From: Actinomycetes bacterium
GTDB lineage: Bacteria; Actinomycetota; Acidimicrobiia; Acidimicrobiales; Palsa-688
Length of the DNA stretch: 18,504 nucleotides
NCBI GenBank assembly: GCA_021816565.1
Contig: JAKAXN010000055.1
Coordinates: 1-18,504 of the forward strand
Direction: 5' to 3'
Below are positions 1 to 6,827 of this stretch, piece after piece. The notes below the pieces were generated by a model that saw nothing but the letters and a program-made list of their open reading frames with translations, was not told the DNA's origin and ran no database searches. How positions within the stretch are numbered: the first letter of the stretch is position 1; each line of letters begins with the position of its first letter. The position numbers were made by a program, and so were the translations under genes.

Positions 1-875
1 GGCCAATCGCCGTCCCGGGCCCCCTCGATGGCCTCGGCGGCCGCTTCGAGGATGGTGGCGGCGTCGGCCGGCGCCCCCACCACGACGGCGAGCCTCTCGA
101 CGGTCACGTCGCACTCCCGGCTCAGTTCCCGGACCCGGCTGGCGGTGACCGCCGCGGCGCCGTCGCCCGCCGAGGGGATGAGGATGGCCAGCGTGGTGGC
201 GTCCCACAGTACGCAGACGTCGCCGGCCCGGACGCTGCGCTGCATGCAGGAGACGGCGTCGAGCAGCGAACGGCCCTGCCGGGCCCCGAGGGTCTGCTCG
301 AAGCCAGGAGCGACCCTGATCATCACCAGGGCCACGGTCCGGGCCCGCCGGCGGGCGAAGCGGACCGCTTCGTCCACCCGCCGTTCGAAGTAGGCCCGGC
401 CCGATACCTCGACGCCGGCGTTGAGGGCGTCGAGGAGCCGGTCGTGGCGGACCTGCAGGCTGTCGTAGGAGACCCTCGTACGCAACGCCGAGTCCACCCG
501 GGCCATCATCTCCACCGGCTCGACCGGCCACACCACGTAGTCATTGGCGCCCAGGGTCATGCCGTCGGCGAAGCCGGAGACCGACCGGACGCGGCTGATG
601 AGGATCACCGGCAGGCGGGCCTCACCGAAGTCCTGGCGGACCAGGCGCAGCACGTCGGAGCCGCTCAACTCGGCCAGATCCTCGCCGAGCAGGGCCAGGT
701 CGACGGTGCCGGTCCGGCACCACTCCAGGGCGTCGAGCCCCGTCGCCGCCTCGATCACCTGGTGGCCGCACACCTCGAGGAGGGCGCTGACCTCGGCGCG
801 CAGCCCGGCCTCCCGGTCGGCGACGAGGACCACGGCCCGGCGGACGGGAGCATCCCGGTCGGACATGCCGGTCAT
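1..875 (-). CDS. Pseudo-receiver / degenerate GGDEF signalling protein (3' end cut by window edge)
   Basis: The minus-strand frame is open from ATG at 875 (alternative ATG at 866) to the window edge, 291 codons without a stop. Residues about 14-133 have the receiver-domain pattern: VLVADRE, then DLALLGEDL, PVILIS and GANDYVVWPVEP. The conserved sites are changed. The phospho-acceptor Asp is Gly64, the second acidic residue is Arg21, and the KP lysine is Trp116. Residues about 145-290 follow the GGDEF-domain pattern (YFERRVDEAVRFARRR, then an RAGD element), but the GGDEF loop reads DATTL (225-229) and the DLDGFK-type metal site reads RVAPGF. Neither phosphorylation nor diguanylate cyclase activity is expected. 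I infer a binding or scaffold role. The last visible residues match the end of a GGDEF fold, so probably only a few residues are missing. It lies downstream of the STAND gene on the same strand, behind a 348-bp gap. Confidence 0.8.
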   Translation of the reverse strand, partial: MTGMSDRDAPVRRAVVLVADREAGLRAEVSALLEVCGHQVIEAATGLDALEWCRTGTVDLALLGEDLAELSGSDVLRLVRQDFGEARLPVILISRVRSVSGFADGMTLGANDYVVWPVEPVEMMARVDSALRTRVSYDSLQVRHDRLLDALNAGVEVSGRAYFERRVDEAVRFARRRARTVALVMIRVAPGFEQTLGARQGRSLLDAVSCMQRSVRAGDVCVLWDATTLAILIPSAGDGAAAVTASRVRELSRECDVTVERLAVVVGAPADAATILEAAAEAIEGARDGDW

Positions 876-1106
876 CCCACGGTCGCACCCGCGACCGGAC
901 CCACCGCGCCCAGGCCAGCCCTGCGGACCCCGATCCTGCGGCTCACCCGGCGCGGGCGCCCGGCTGCTGCTCCACGATGGTCCGGCGCCCCTCTTGTCTG
1001 GCCCCCGTACCGCACGGCCGCCCCTTCTCCTTCTCTCCGGCCGGTGACCTGCGCCGGCCTCGGTCTGCCCTGTGGGGGCGGCCCCGGGAGGCCGCTCCTC
1101 ACTTTG

Positions 1107-1112
1107 AAGCTA
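1107..1112 (-). promoter_or_regulatory. Possible -10 box for the pseudo-receiver gene
   Basis: The minus strand reads TAGCTT, a fit to the actinobacterial TANNNT -10 pattern, 35 bp downstream of the tandem TGTCCGGA motif. No good -35 box is visible. The implied leader is long, over 220 nt, so a promoter closer to 875 is possible. Confidence 0.3.
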
Positions 1113-1146
1113 CATCCGGATCGGCGAATACCGGCGGCTCAACAGC

Positions 1147-1170
1147 CAAGTCCGGACAAGTCCGGACAGG
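1147..1170 (-). repeat. Tandem TGTCCGGA motif, downstream copy (operator candidate)
   Basis: The minus strand carries two tandem 10-mers, TGTCCGGACT and TGTCCGGACT, preceded by CC and followed by TG. The 24 bp match the copy at 5110-5133 at 22 positions; both differences are C-to-G at the same place in each 10-mer. Two unit copies one helical turn apart are typical of a protein binding site. The site sits 272-295 bp upstream of the pseudo-receiver start and 54-77 bp past the STAND stop. Confidence 0.7.
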
Positions 1171-1223
1171 GCCTGACCGGCCCGGACAGCCGGGAGGGCC
1201 TGCAGTGGGAGATGGAGGGCCCC

Positions 1224-4200
1224 TTACGGGCAGATGGCCCGGTAGGGGGCTCCTTGGATGTAGCGGGCCCATTCGGCGCGGGTGATCGGGTCCCCGGCGT
1301 GGGAGCAGACCATCTGCGTCGCGGCTGCCGTGTGGTACCTCCACAGGTACAGGGTGCGGGCCGATCCGGCGGCGACCAGGCTTCGGCCGTGGGGGCCGAA
1401 CTGCACCGAGAACACGGCGTCCCGGGCGGCCTGCAGCTCGTCGGTGAGTCTCGGCCGGGCCGGGTCCGAGATGTCCCAGATCCATACCGCCCGGTTGGTG
1501 GATCCGGCGGCCAGGTAGCGACCGTCCGGGCTCACCGAGACCTGGAAGATGTCCCCGGTGGGGCCGGTCAGGGGACCTCCGAGCAGGCGGGGTCGGCCCG
1601 GGTCGGTTACGTTCCACAGGCGTACGGTGCCATCGGCGCTGCCGGCGATGAGCGTCCGGCCGTCGGGGGTGAAGGCGGCGTCGTAGGCGTAGCTGGAGAA
1701 CCCCCCGACGGTGGAGAGCAGCACCGGCCGGCCCGGGTCGGCGATGTCGTAGATGTGGACCTTCCCGTCGGTGCTGGCCGCGGCGATGAGGCGGCTGTCG
1801 GGGCTGATGGCGAAGCCGAGCACCTCGCCGTTGCCGGTGTCGATCGATGGGAGGGCTCTGGGGTGGGCCGGGTCGGTCACGTCCCACAGGCGGACCTGGC
1901 CGCCGTCGTCGCTGCTGGCCAGCAGTTTCCCGTCCGGGGCGAATCCCAGCTGCTCGATGAGCGGCCGGTTGCCGGTCAGAGGCCGTCCGACCGGCGATGC
2001 CGTGGATGGGGCCGCCAGCCGGAACAGCTGGATCGCCGGCTTGGAGTCCGCCGCGGCCAGGAGCGTGCCCGCCGGGTTGAGGGCGGCCGACCCGGCCAGG
2101 GGACCGAACCCGGCCGGCAGGTGGATCGCCGCCACGTCGGTCAGGTATCCGGGGCTGGCGACGGACCAGACGTCGACGCCGCCGGTCGTGCCCGATGTCC
2201 CCACGTAGAGGTCCCGGCCCTGGGGGCTGAAGTCGGTGACGAAGATCCTCCCCGGCTCCTGGTAGCTGGCCGGGACCGGTACGGACCACAGCCTGGTCAC
2301 CCCGCCGGAGTCTCCTGTCACCAGGCGGTGACCCCCTTCGAACAGGACCGAGGTGACCGGGTTCGGCGCTCTCAGGGTGGCGATCACCTTCCAGCTGCTG
2401 GTGGCGTACAGGTGGATCGACCCGTCCGCCGAGCCGGTGGCCAGGATGGATCCGTTGGGGCTGAAGGCGGTGGCGTAGGTCTCGGTGCTGGCGCTCTCCG
2501 CTGGGCCGCCGGCGGCGGTCAGCCGTCCCCCCGCTGACATGTCCCAGTTGTCCACCCGGCCGTTGGCGTCTCCGGCGGCCAGCCGGGTGCCGTCCGGGTC
2601 GAAGGCCACGCTCTCCAGGTCCGCCGTCCCCGCCGGGGGGGCCACCGACGGCCGGGGGTCCGAGCCGATCCACACTGCGAGCTGGCCGCCCGCGCCCGCC
2701 ACTGCCAGGCGCCGGCCGTGGGGGCTGAAGGTCACCGCCTTGGCTGCCCCCCCGGTCGGCATGCGCAGCAGCGGCTGCGCCACGGGGCGCCCGGTGGAGG
2801 ACAGGTCGAACCGGTGGACGGTGCCGTCTGCATCGGCGGCGGCGAGCCGGCGACCTCCGGGGCTGAACGCCACCGAGTAGACGGTGCTGGAGAACCCTCC
2901 GAGCGTGGCGAGCGGACGCGGTCGGGCCGGGTCGCTCACATTCCACATCTGCACGCGGTCCGCGGTGCCCCCTGCCGCCAGCAGGCGCCCGTCGGGGCTG
3001 AGGGCCACCGCGAACGCCTGCCCCCCGGGGGGCAGGCGCACCTGCGCCAGCCGCGTCGGCGGGTTGGTGGACTGGTTGTAGATCTCGACGGTGTCGGTGG
3101 CGGACTGGGCCACCGCCAGGATCCGGCCGTCTGCTCCTGCAGCGAGGAACTCGGGGCCGACCGGCCCCAGCAGGCGGGTCGGTATCTCCCCGGCGGTGGC
3201 GTCGATGAGGGCCGAGCGGGCTTCCACCGTGGGCGATATCCGGTACGAGGCCAGGGCCAGCTGGGCGGCCAGGGAGGGGTCCGTGGGCGCCAGCTGCCGG
3301 GCCTCCAGGGCGACCTGGCGGGACAGGGCCTGGTCCCTGGTCCGTATCGCGCCGCCCCGGGCGTTGACCGCCAGCACGGCGAGCACGATGGCGGCCGCAG
3401 CCAGGACGGCCACTGCGGCCAGCAGCTGCTGGGTGCGGCGGGCCCGCCGCCGGTCGGCCTCCTGCTGGTGGTCGCGGACCTCCGCCGACCTGGTCAGGAA
3501 GCGCCGCTCGACCTGTGAGACCTCCCGGCCGGGGCGCGCCGCGTGCTCGATGGCGGTGGCCAGCCGGGCCCCGGTCCACAGCAGCGAATCGTCGTCGGAG
3601 CTCCTGTCCCACTCCTCGGCGGCTCCCGCGAGCTGGTCGTGCAGGACCAGCCAGTCCCGGTCGGAGTTGACCCACTCGCCGAGGCGGGGCCAGGCCCGGA
3701 GCAGGGCCTCGTGGCTTATCTGGACCGCCGATGCATCGACGGTCAGCAGCCGGGCCGCCACGAAGCGCTCCAGCACGGCCGCCGACCTCTCGTCGCGAGC
3801 CGGGTCGCCGGTCCCGGTGAGGCTCGATCGGGAGGCCCGACGGCGGGTCGGCGGCCCCTCGGCGTCCACCCGCACCAGCCGGGAGAACAGCGAGCGGGCG
3901 GTGTCCCGCTCGGAGGAGTCGAGACCGCGGTACAGCTGCTCGGCTGCCTGGCTGACCGCGCCGTGCAGGCCGCCGGCGCCCCGGTAGTCGGCGACGGTGA
4001 GCTGGTTGCGCGGGGCTCGCTCCCACGTGGCCAGCAGCGCGTACGACAGCAGCGGGAGGGCTCCCGGCTCGTGGGCGAAGCCGGGTGGGCTGCCCGGGGC
4101 CAGGTCCGAGAGAACCAGTTCGACCAGGCCATCCTCGACCACCGTTCCGGCCCGCTCCGCCGGCCCCAGGACCGCGGCGCGCAGTTCGTCGGCGGTCATA

Positions 4201-5015
4201 GGGCCGAGCAGCACCTGGTTGCGCCGGAGCGCGGGTAGCAGCACCGCCTCCGATGCCGCGCTGCTGTAGAAGTCCGCTCGGAGCCCGTACACCACGGTGG
4301 CGTGGCGCTGGAGTCCGCCGATCAGCTTCAGGAGCCGGGCTCGCTCGTCGGGGGCCGCGGTCAGAGCTTCTTCGACCTGGTCGACGATGATCACCGGCCG
4401 GGGCCCGGCGGTCCCCCTGAGCTCGGCGGTCAGCTGCGCGCTGACCTGTTCGGGGGTCAGGTAGCGGACCTCGACCGCCTCGGGGTCGGTCCCGAGCTCG
4501 CCGGCCCGGATGGCCGGGAGCAGCCCGGCCATGAGCAGCGATGACTTCCCCGAACCTGACGGCCCCACCAGCGCCACGGCCTCCCCGCCGTTCGGGTGGT
4601 CGGCGCGGACGCCCCGGAGCCGGGCGAGCAGCTCGGTGAGGACGTCGCCCCGACCGAAGAAGATCCCGGCGTCGCTCTCCCCGAACGGCTCGAGTCCCCG
4701 GTACGGGGGCCGGCTCTTGCTGGCCCGGCCGTCCGAGGCGCTCCGGGCCCGGATGAGCGCCGCCACCCATGCCTCCTGGCGGTCCCGGTCGGTCACTCCG
4801 CACTCGGTCAGTAGCTGGCGGTACAGCCCGATCTGCCGGGAGTTGGGGAGGTGCCGCCCGGCGAAGTAGTCCCCCAGCGTGGCTGTGGGGGCGTCCAGCC
4901 GGCGGGCCAGGTCCCGGACGGTGAGTCCGGCCGCCGAGCGCAGGGCGGTCAGCTCGCGGGCCAGGTCCTCCCGGGTACCGATCCGGTCCGGGTCGGGACC
5001 GCTGCCGTTGGTCAT
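1224..5015 (-). CDS. HTH / nSTAND1 NTPase / membrane segment / WD40 double-propeller protein
   Basis: This 1263-residue protein starts at ATG 5015 behind a good ribosome site (GAAGGGGGCGTC). Residues about 14-75 form a Cro/C1-type helix-turn-helix (AGLTVRDLARRL, then TLGDYFAGRHLP). Residues about 103-450 are an nSTAND1 NTPase, opening with PYRGLEPFGESDAGIFFGR, with Walker A GPSGSGKSS (151-159) and Walker B VIIVDQVEE (208-216). A hydrophobic stretch at about 531-550 is a likely single membrane span, preceded by a basic stretch (RRRARR). From about 620 I count 14 WD40-type repeats (SPDG...LAAG...V.LWDV), enough for two seven-bladed propellers, ending in a Cys-containing tail (EWARYIQGAPYRAICP). 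Members of this family are thought to be regulated signalling or conflict NTPases; the ligand is unknown. The N-terminal HTH implies DNA binding. Neighbouring TGTCCGGA motifs are candidate targets. The call on domains is firm; the role is not. Confidence 0.93.
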   Translation of the reverse strand: MTNGSGPDPDRIGTREDLARELTALRSAAGLTVRDLARRLDAPTATLGDYFAGRHLPNSRQIGLYRQLLTECGVTDRDRQEAWVAALIRARSASDGRASKSRPPYRGLEPFGESDAGIFFGRGDVLTELLARLRGVRADHPNGGEAVALVGPSGSGKSSLLMAGLLPAIRAGELGTDPEAVEVRYLTPEQVSAQLTAELRGTAGPRPVIIVDQVEEALTAAPDERARLLKLIGGLQRHATVVYGLRADFYSSAASEAVLLPALRRNQVLLGPMTADELRAAVLGPAERAGTVVEDGLVELVLSDLAPGSPPGFAHEPGALPLLSYALLATWERAPRNQLTVADYRGAGGLHGAVSQAAEQLYRGLDSSERDTARSLFSRLVRVDAEGPPTRRRASRSSLTGTGDPARDERSAAVLERFVAARLLTVDASAVQISHEALLRAWPRLGEWVNSDRDWLVLHDQLAGAAEEWDRSSDDDSLLWTGARLATAIEHAARPGREVSQVERRFLTRSAEVRDHQQEADRRRARRTQQLLAAVAVLAAAAIVLAVLAVNARGGAIRTRDQALSRQVALEARQLAPTDPSLAAQLALASYRISPTVEARSALIDATAGEIPTRLLGPVGPEFLAAGADGRILAVAQSATDTVEIYNQSTNPPTRLAQVRLPPGGQAFAVALSPDGRLLAAGGTADRVQMWNVSDPARPRPLATLGGFSSTVYSVAFSPGGRRLAAADADGTVHRFDLSSTGRPVAQPLLRMPTGGAAKAVTFSPHGRRLAVAGAGGQLAVWIGSDPRPSVAPPAGTADLESVAFDPDGTRLAAGDANGRVDNWDMSAGGRLTAAGGPAESASTETYATAFSPNGSILATGSADGSIHLYATSSWKVIATLRAPNPVTSVLFEGGHRLVTGDSGGVTRLWSVPVPASYQEPGRIFVTDFSPQGRDLYVGTSGTTGGVDVWSVASPGYLTDVAAIHLPAGFGPLAGSAALNPAGTLLAAADSKPAIQLFRLAAPSTASPVGRPLTGNRPLIEQLGFAPDGKLLASSDDGGQVRLWDVTDPAHPRALPSIDTGNGEVLGFAISPDSRLIAAASTDGKVHIYDIADPGRPVLLSTVGGFSSYAYDAAFTPDGRTLIAGSADGTVRLWNVTDPGRPRLLGGPLTGPTGDIFQVSVSPDGRYLAAGSTNRAVWIWDISDPARPRLTDELQAARDAVFSVQFGPHGRSLVAAGSARTLYLWRYHTAAATQMVCSHAGDPITRAEWARYIQGAPYRAICP

Positions 5016-5064
5016 GACGCCCCCTTCTCATTTCTCCGACTGCCCCAGCGGCCCTGCACCGGCG

Positions 5065-5070
5065 ATGATA
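5065..5070 (-). promoter_or_regulatory. -10 box for the STAND/WD40 gene
   Basis: The minus strand reads TATCAT, one base from TATAAT, about 50 bp upstream of the ATG at 5015. It is embedded in an imperfect inverted repeat (5059-5067 with 5075-5083). A single TGTCCGG half-site lies just upstream (5080-5086), and the tandem copy at 5110-5133 begins 40 bp upstream of the -10. No TTGACA-like -35 is seen, which fits an activator-dependent or regulated promoter. Confidence 0.5.
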
Positions 5071-5109
5071 TGCCCATCACCGGACAAAAGGCTCGGACCG
5101 GCGAGTCCT

Positions 5110-5133
5110 CCTGTCCGGAGTTGTCCGGAGTTG
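5110..5133 (+). repeat. Tandem TGTCCGGA motif, upstream copy (operator candidate)
   Basis: The plus strand carries TGTCCGGAGT twice in tandem, preceded by CC and followed by TG. It is 95-118 bp upstream of the STAND gene start. It is inverted relative to the copy at 1147-1170, so the two copies bracket the STAND gene. The core TCCGGA is itself palindromic, so orientation may matter little to a dimeric regulator. The HTH of the STAND protein is a natural candidate binder; this is inference. Confidence 0.7.
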
Positions 5134-5184
5134 CCGCCGCAGGGCTCCGCCGCCCATCACCCGTGTATAGCTTCTCCGCCTGCG

Positions 5185-5237
5185 GGCAGCGGTGCACCGG
5201 CAGGGTCGCTCAGGCCCTGCCGGTGCAGCCGGCTGCC
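5185..5237. repeat. Long inverted repeat / hairpin
   Basis: TGCACCGGCAGGG (5193-5205) is followed by its perfect reverse complement (5215-5227) with a 9-nt loop. The stem continues outward with GGCAG (5185-5189) and CTGCC (5233-5237) after a small bulge. It lies between two divergent promoters, where no gene needs a terminator. There is no T-run. Its function is unknown; it could be a protein site, or a structured leader of the aldehyde dehydrogenase transcript if that starts further upstream. Confidence 0.6.
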
Positions 5238-5377
5238 GCAGGGGAGGCCTGGTCGCTGGTCGGAGCCGACGACCTCCGGGCGGTGGCGGGTCGGGCGGCC
5301 ATTTCGCCGTCGGGCCGAACGGGTATGTCAAGAGCGCAGCCCGGTAGTCCGCGCCACCCGGACGGACCCGACCGGCG

Positions 5378-5383
5378 TAGCTT
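5378..5383 (+). promoter_or_regulatory. Possible -10 box for the aldehyde dehydrogenase gene
   Basis: The sequence TAGCTT fits TANNNT and ends 34 nt before the ATG at 5418, leaving room for a short leader with the AGAGGAG ribosome site. No -35 match is evident. Confidence 0.4.
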
Positions 5384-5417
5384 TCGCTGTACCAGCCACC
5401 GACCGCAGAGGAGTCCC

Positions 5418-6818
5418 ATGCCCATCGCCACCGTCAACCCCGCAACCGGCGAGACCGTAGAGACCTTCGAGGAGCTGAGCGACCGGGAGATCGACCGGAT
5501 GCTGGCCAGGGCGTGCGATACGTTCGCCTCGTACCGGCTGACGAGCTACGCCGAGCGCGCCGGGTGGATGAACGCCGCCGCAGACATCCTCGACGGCGAC
5601 GTGGAGCGGGTGGCCCGGATGATGACCACCGAGATGGGCAAGACCCTGGCGTCCGCCCGCCAGGAGGTGCAGAAGTGCGCCAAGGCCTGCCGCTTCTACG
5701 CCGAGCGGGCGGAGGGCTTCCTCGCCGACGAGGAGGTCGACCCCGACTCGGTGGGTGCGATCCGGGCCTACACCCGCTACCAGCCCCTCGGCCCGGTCCT
5801 GGCCGTCATGCCGTGGAACTTCCCCCTGTGGCAGGCCATGCGCTTCGCCGCCCCGGCCCTCATGGCCGGCAACGTGGGCCTGCTCAAGCACGCCTCCAAC
5901 GTGCCGCAGACGGCCCTGTACATGCAGGAGCTGTTCGAGCGGGCCGGGTTCCCCCCGGGGGCGTTCCAGACGCTGCTGATCGGGTCGGCCAAGGTCCAGG
6001 CCATCCTCGAGGACCGGCGGGTGGTGGCCGCCACCCTGACCGGCTCCGGTCCGGCTGGCAGCGCAGTGGCCTCCACCGCCGGATCGCACATCAAGCCGAC
6101 GGTGCTCGAGCTCGGGGGCAGTGATCCCTTCGTCGTCATGCCCTCGGCCGACATCGACCGGGCCGCGGAGGTCGGAGTGGGGGCCCGACTGCTCAACAAC
6201 GGCCAGTCTTGTATCAACGCCAAGAGGTTCATCGTCCACACCGACGTCTACGACCGGTTCGAGCGGCGCTTCGTGGAGATCACCACCGCCAAGGTCGTGG
6301 GGGATCCCATGGACGAAAAGACCGACGTCGGTCCTCTGGCGTCGGAGCAGCAGGTGCGTGACGTGGCCGAACTGGTCGACGACGCTGTGTCCAAGGGAGC
6401 GAAGGTGCTCTGCGGAGGCCGGGCCGTCGACGGTCCCGGCTTCTACTACGAGCCGACCGTCCTGGCCGGGATCACCCCGGAGATGCGGGTCCACCAGGAG
6501 GAGGTGTTCGGCCCGGTGGCCACGATCCACCGGGTGGGGAGCGTCGACGAGGCCATCGAGGTGGCCAACGGCACGGAGTTCGGGCTCGGGTCCAACGTGT
6601 GGACCGACGACGAGGAGGAGCGGGAGCGCCTGATCCGGGACCTGGCCGCCGGGATGGTGTTCGTCAACGGCAACACCACCAGCTACCCGGAGTTGCCCTT
6701 CGGTGGGATCAGGACCTCCGGGTACGGCCGGGAGCTGTCGGCCCACGGGATCCGGGAGTTCTGCAATCTCAAGACCGTCTGGGTGGGCCGGGCCGGGGAG
6801 CCTGCCACCTCGGAGTGA
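5418..6818 (+). CDS. NAD(P)-dependent succinate-semialdehyde dehydrogenase family protein (GabD1-like)
   Basis: This 466-residue aldehyde dehydrogenase oxidises an aldehyde, probably succinate semialdehyde, to the acid. Key residues are visible: Asn134 in PWNFPLW, Lys157 in LLKHASN for cofactor binding, Glu231 in ELGGSDPF and catalytic Cys265 in NGQSCINAKRF. The C-terminal half has the usual EEVFGPV and ELPFGGIRTSGYGRE motifs. The start at 5418 follows AGAGGAG at good spacing and gives the family's usual N-terminus (ATVNPATGE); the open frame extends further upstream without similarity. The LLKHASN form and the length resemble mycobacterial GabD1 rather than longer ALDHs. There is no GABA transaminase next door, so the physiological substrate is uncertain. 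It converges on the MFS gene with only 9 bp between stop codons. Confidence 0.93.
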   Translation: MPIATVNPATGETVETFEELSDREIDRMLARACDTFASYRLTSYAERAGWMNAAADILDGDVERVARMMTTEMGKTLASARQEVQKCAKACRFYAERAEGFLADEEVDPDSVGAIRAYTRYQPLGPVLAVMPWNFPLWQAMRFAAPALMAGNVGLLKHASNVPQTALYMQELFERAGFPPGAFQTLLIGSAKVQAILEDRRVVAATLTGSGPAGSAVASTAGSHIKPTVLELGGSDPFVVMPSADIDRAAEVGVGARLLNNGQSCINAKRFIVHTDVYDRFERRFVEITTAKVVGDPMDEKTDVGPLASEQQVRDVAELVDDAVSKGAKVLCGGRAVDGPGFYYEPTVLAGITPEMRVHQEEVFGPVATIHRVGSVDEAIEVANGTEFGLGSNVWTDDEEERERLIRDLAAGMVFVNGNTTSYPELPFGGIRTSGYGRELSAHGIREFCNLKTVWVGRAGEPATSE

Positions 6819-6827
6819 CCGGCCGGG

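Larger units (their letters stand above)
876..1223. other. 348-bp intergenic region with operator-like repeat
   Basis: This region lies between the stop of the STAND/WD40 gene and the start of the pseudo-receiver gene, both on the minus strand. It holds the tandem TGTCCGGA motif (1147-1170), a -10-like TAGCTT (minus, 1112-1107), and a weak hairpin CCGGC/GCCGG at 1177-1193 that could help end transcription of the STAND gene. The rest is low-complexity GC-rich sequence with no convincing gene. Confidence 0.6.
5016..5417. other. 402-bp divergent intergenic region rich in inverted repeats
   Basis: This region separates the divergent STAND/WD40 (minus) and aldehyde dehydrogenase (plus) genes. It contains a -10 box for each gene, a TGTCCGG half-site, the tandem TGTCCGGA motif and a large hairpin. 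The aldehyde dehydrogenase frame is open through all of it, but its encoded sequence has no family similarity, so I treat it as noncoding. Confidence 0.65.

Noticed and set aside
872..1102. 76-codon minus-strand frame from GTG 1102 that overlaps the pseudo-receiver start as ATGA
   Set aside because: The overlap is attractive, but the product is Arg/Gly/Pro-rich, has no recognisable fold and no ribosome site. I treat it as chance.
444..2537. Long open frame on the plus strand across the start of the window
   Set aside because: It is antisense to the STAND/WD40 and pseudo-receiver genes; composition is Arg/Gly/Pro-rich with no family pattern. High GC makes long antisense frames common; the same holds at 1099-5031, 5328-6746, 6877-8130, 8099-10048 and 13553-14770.
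1147..5133. Transposon or integron-like cassette with terminal inverted repeats
   Set aside because: No transposase or recombinase lies within, the motif is internally tandem and palindromic like an operator, and I see no flanking target duplication.
5326..5331. Perfect TTGACA -35 box on the minus strand
   Set aside because: No TANNNT box follows at 16-19 bp, and the only gene in that direction has a better placed -10 box about 250 bp further on.
4851..5417. N-terminal extension of the aldehyde dehydrogenase
   Set aside because: The frame is open, but it runs over the divergent STAND gene and its promoter, and the family sequence and ribosome site begin at 5418.
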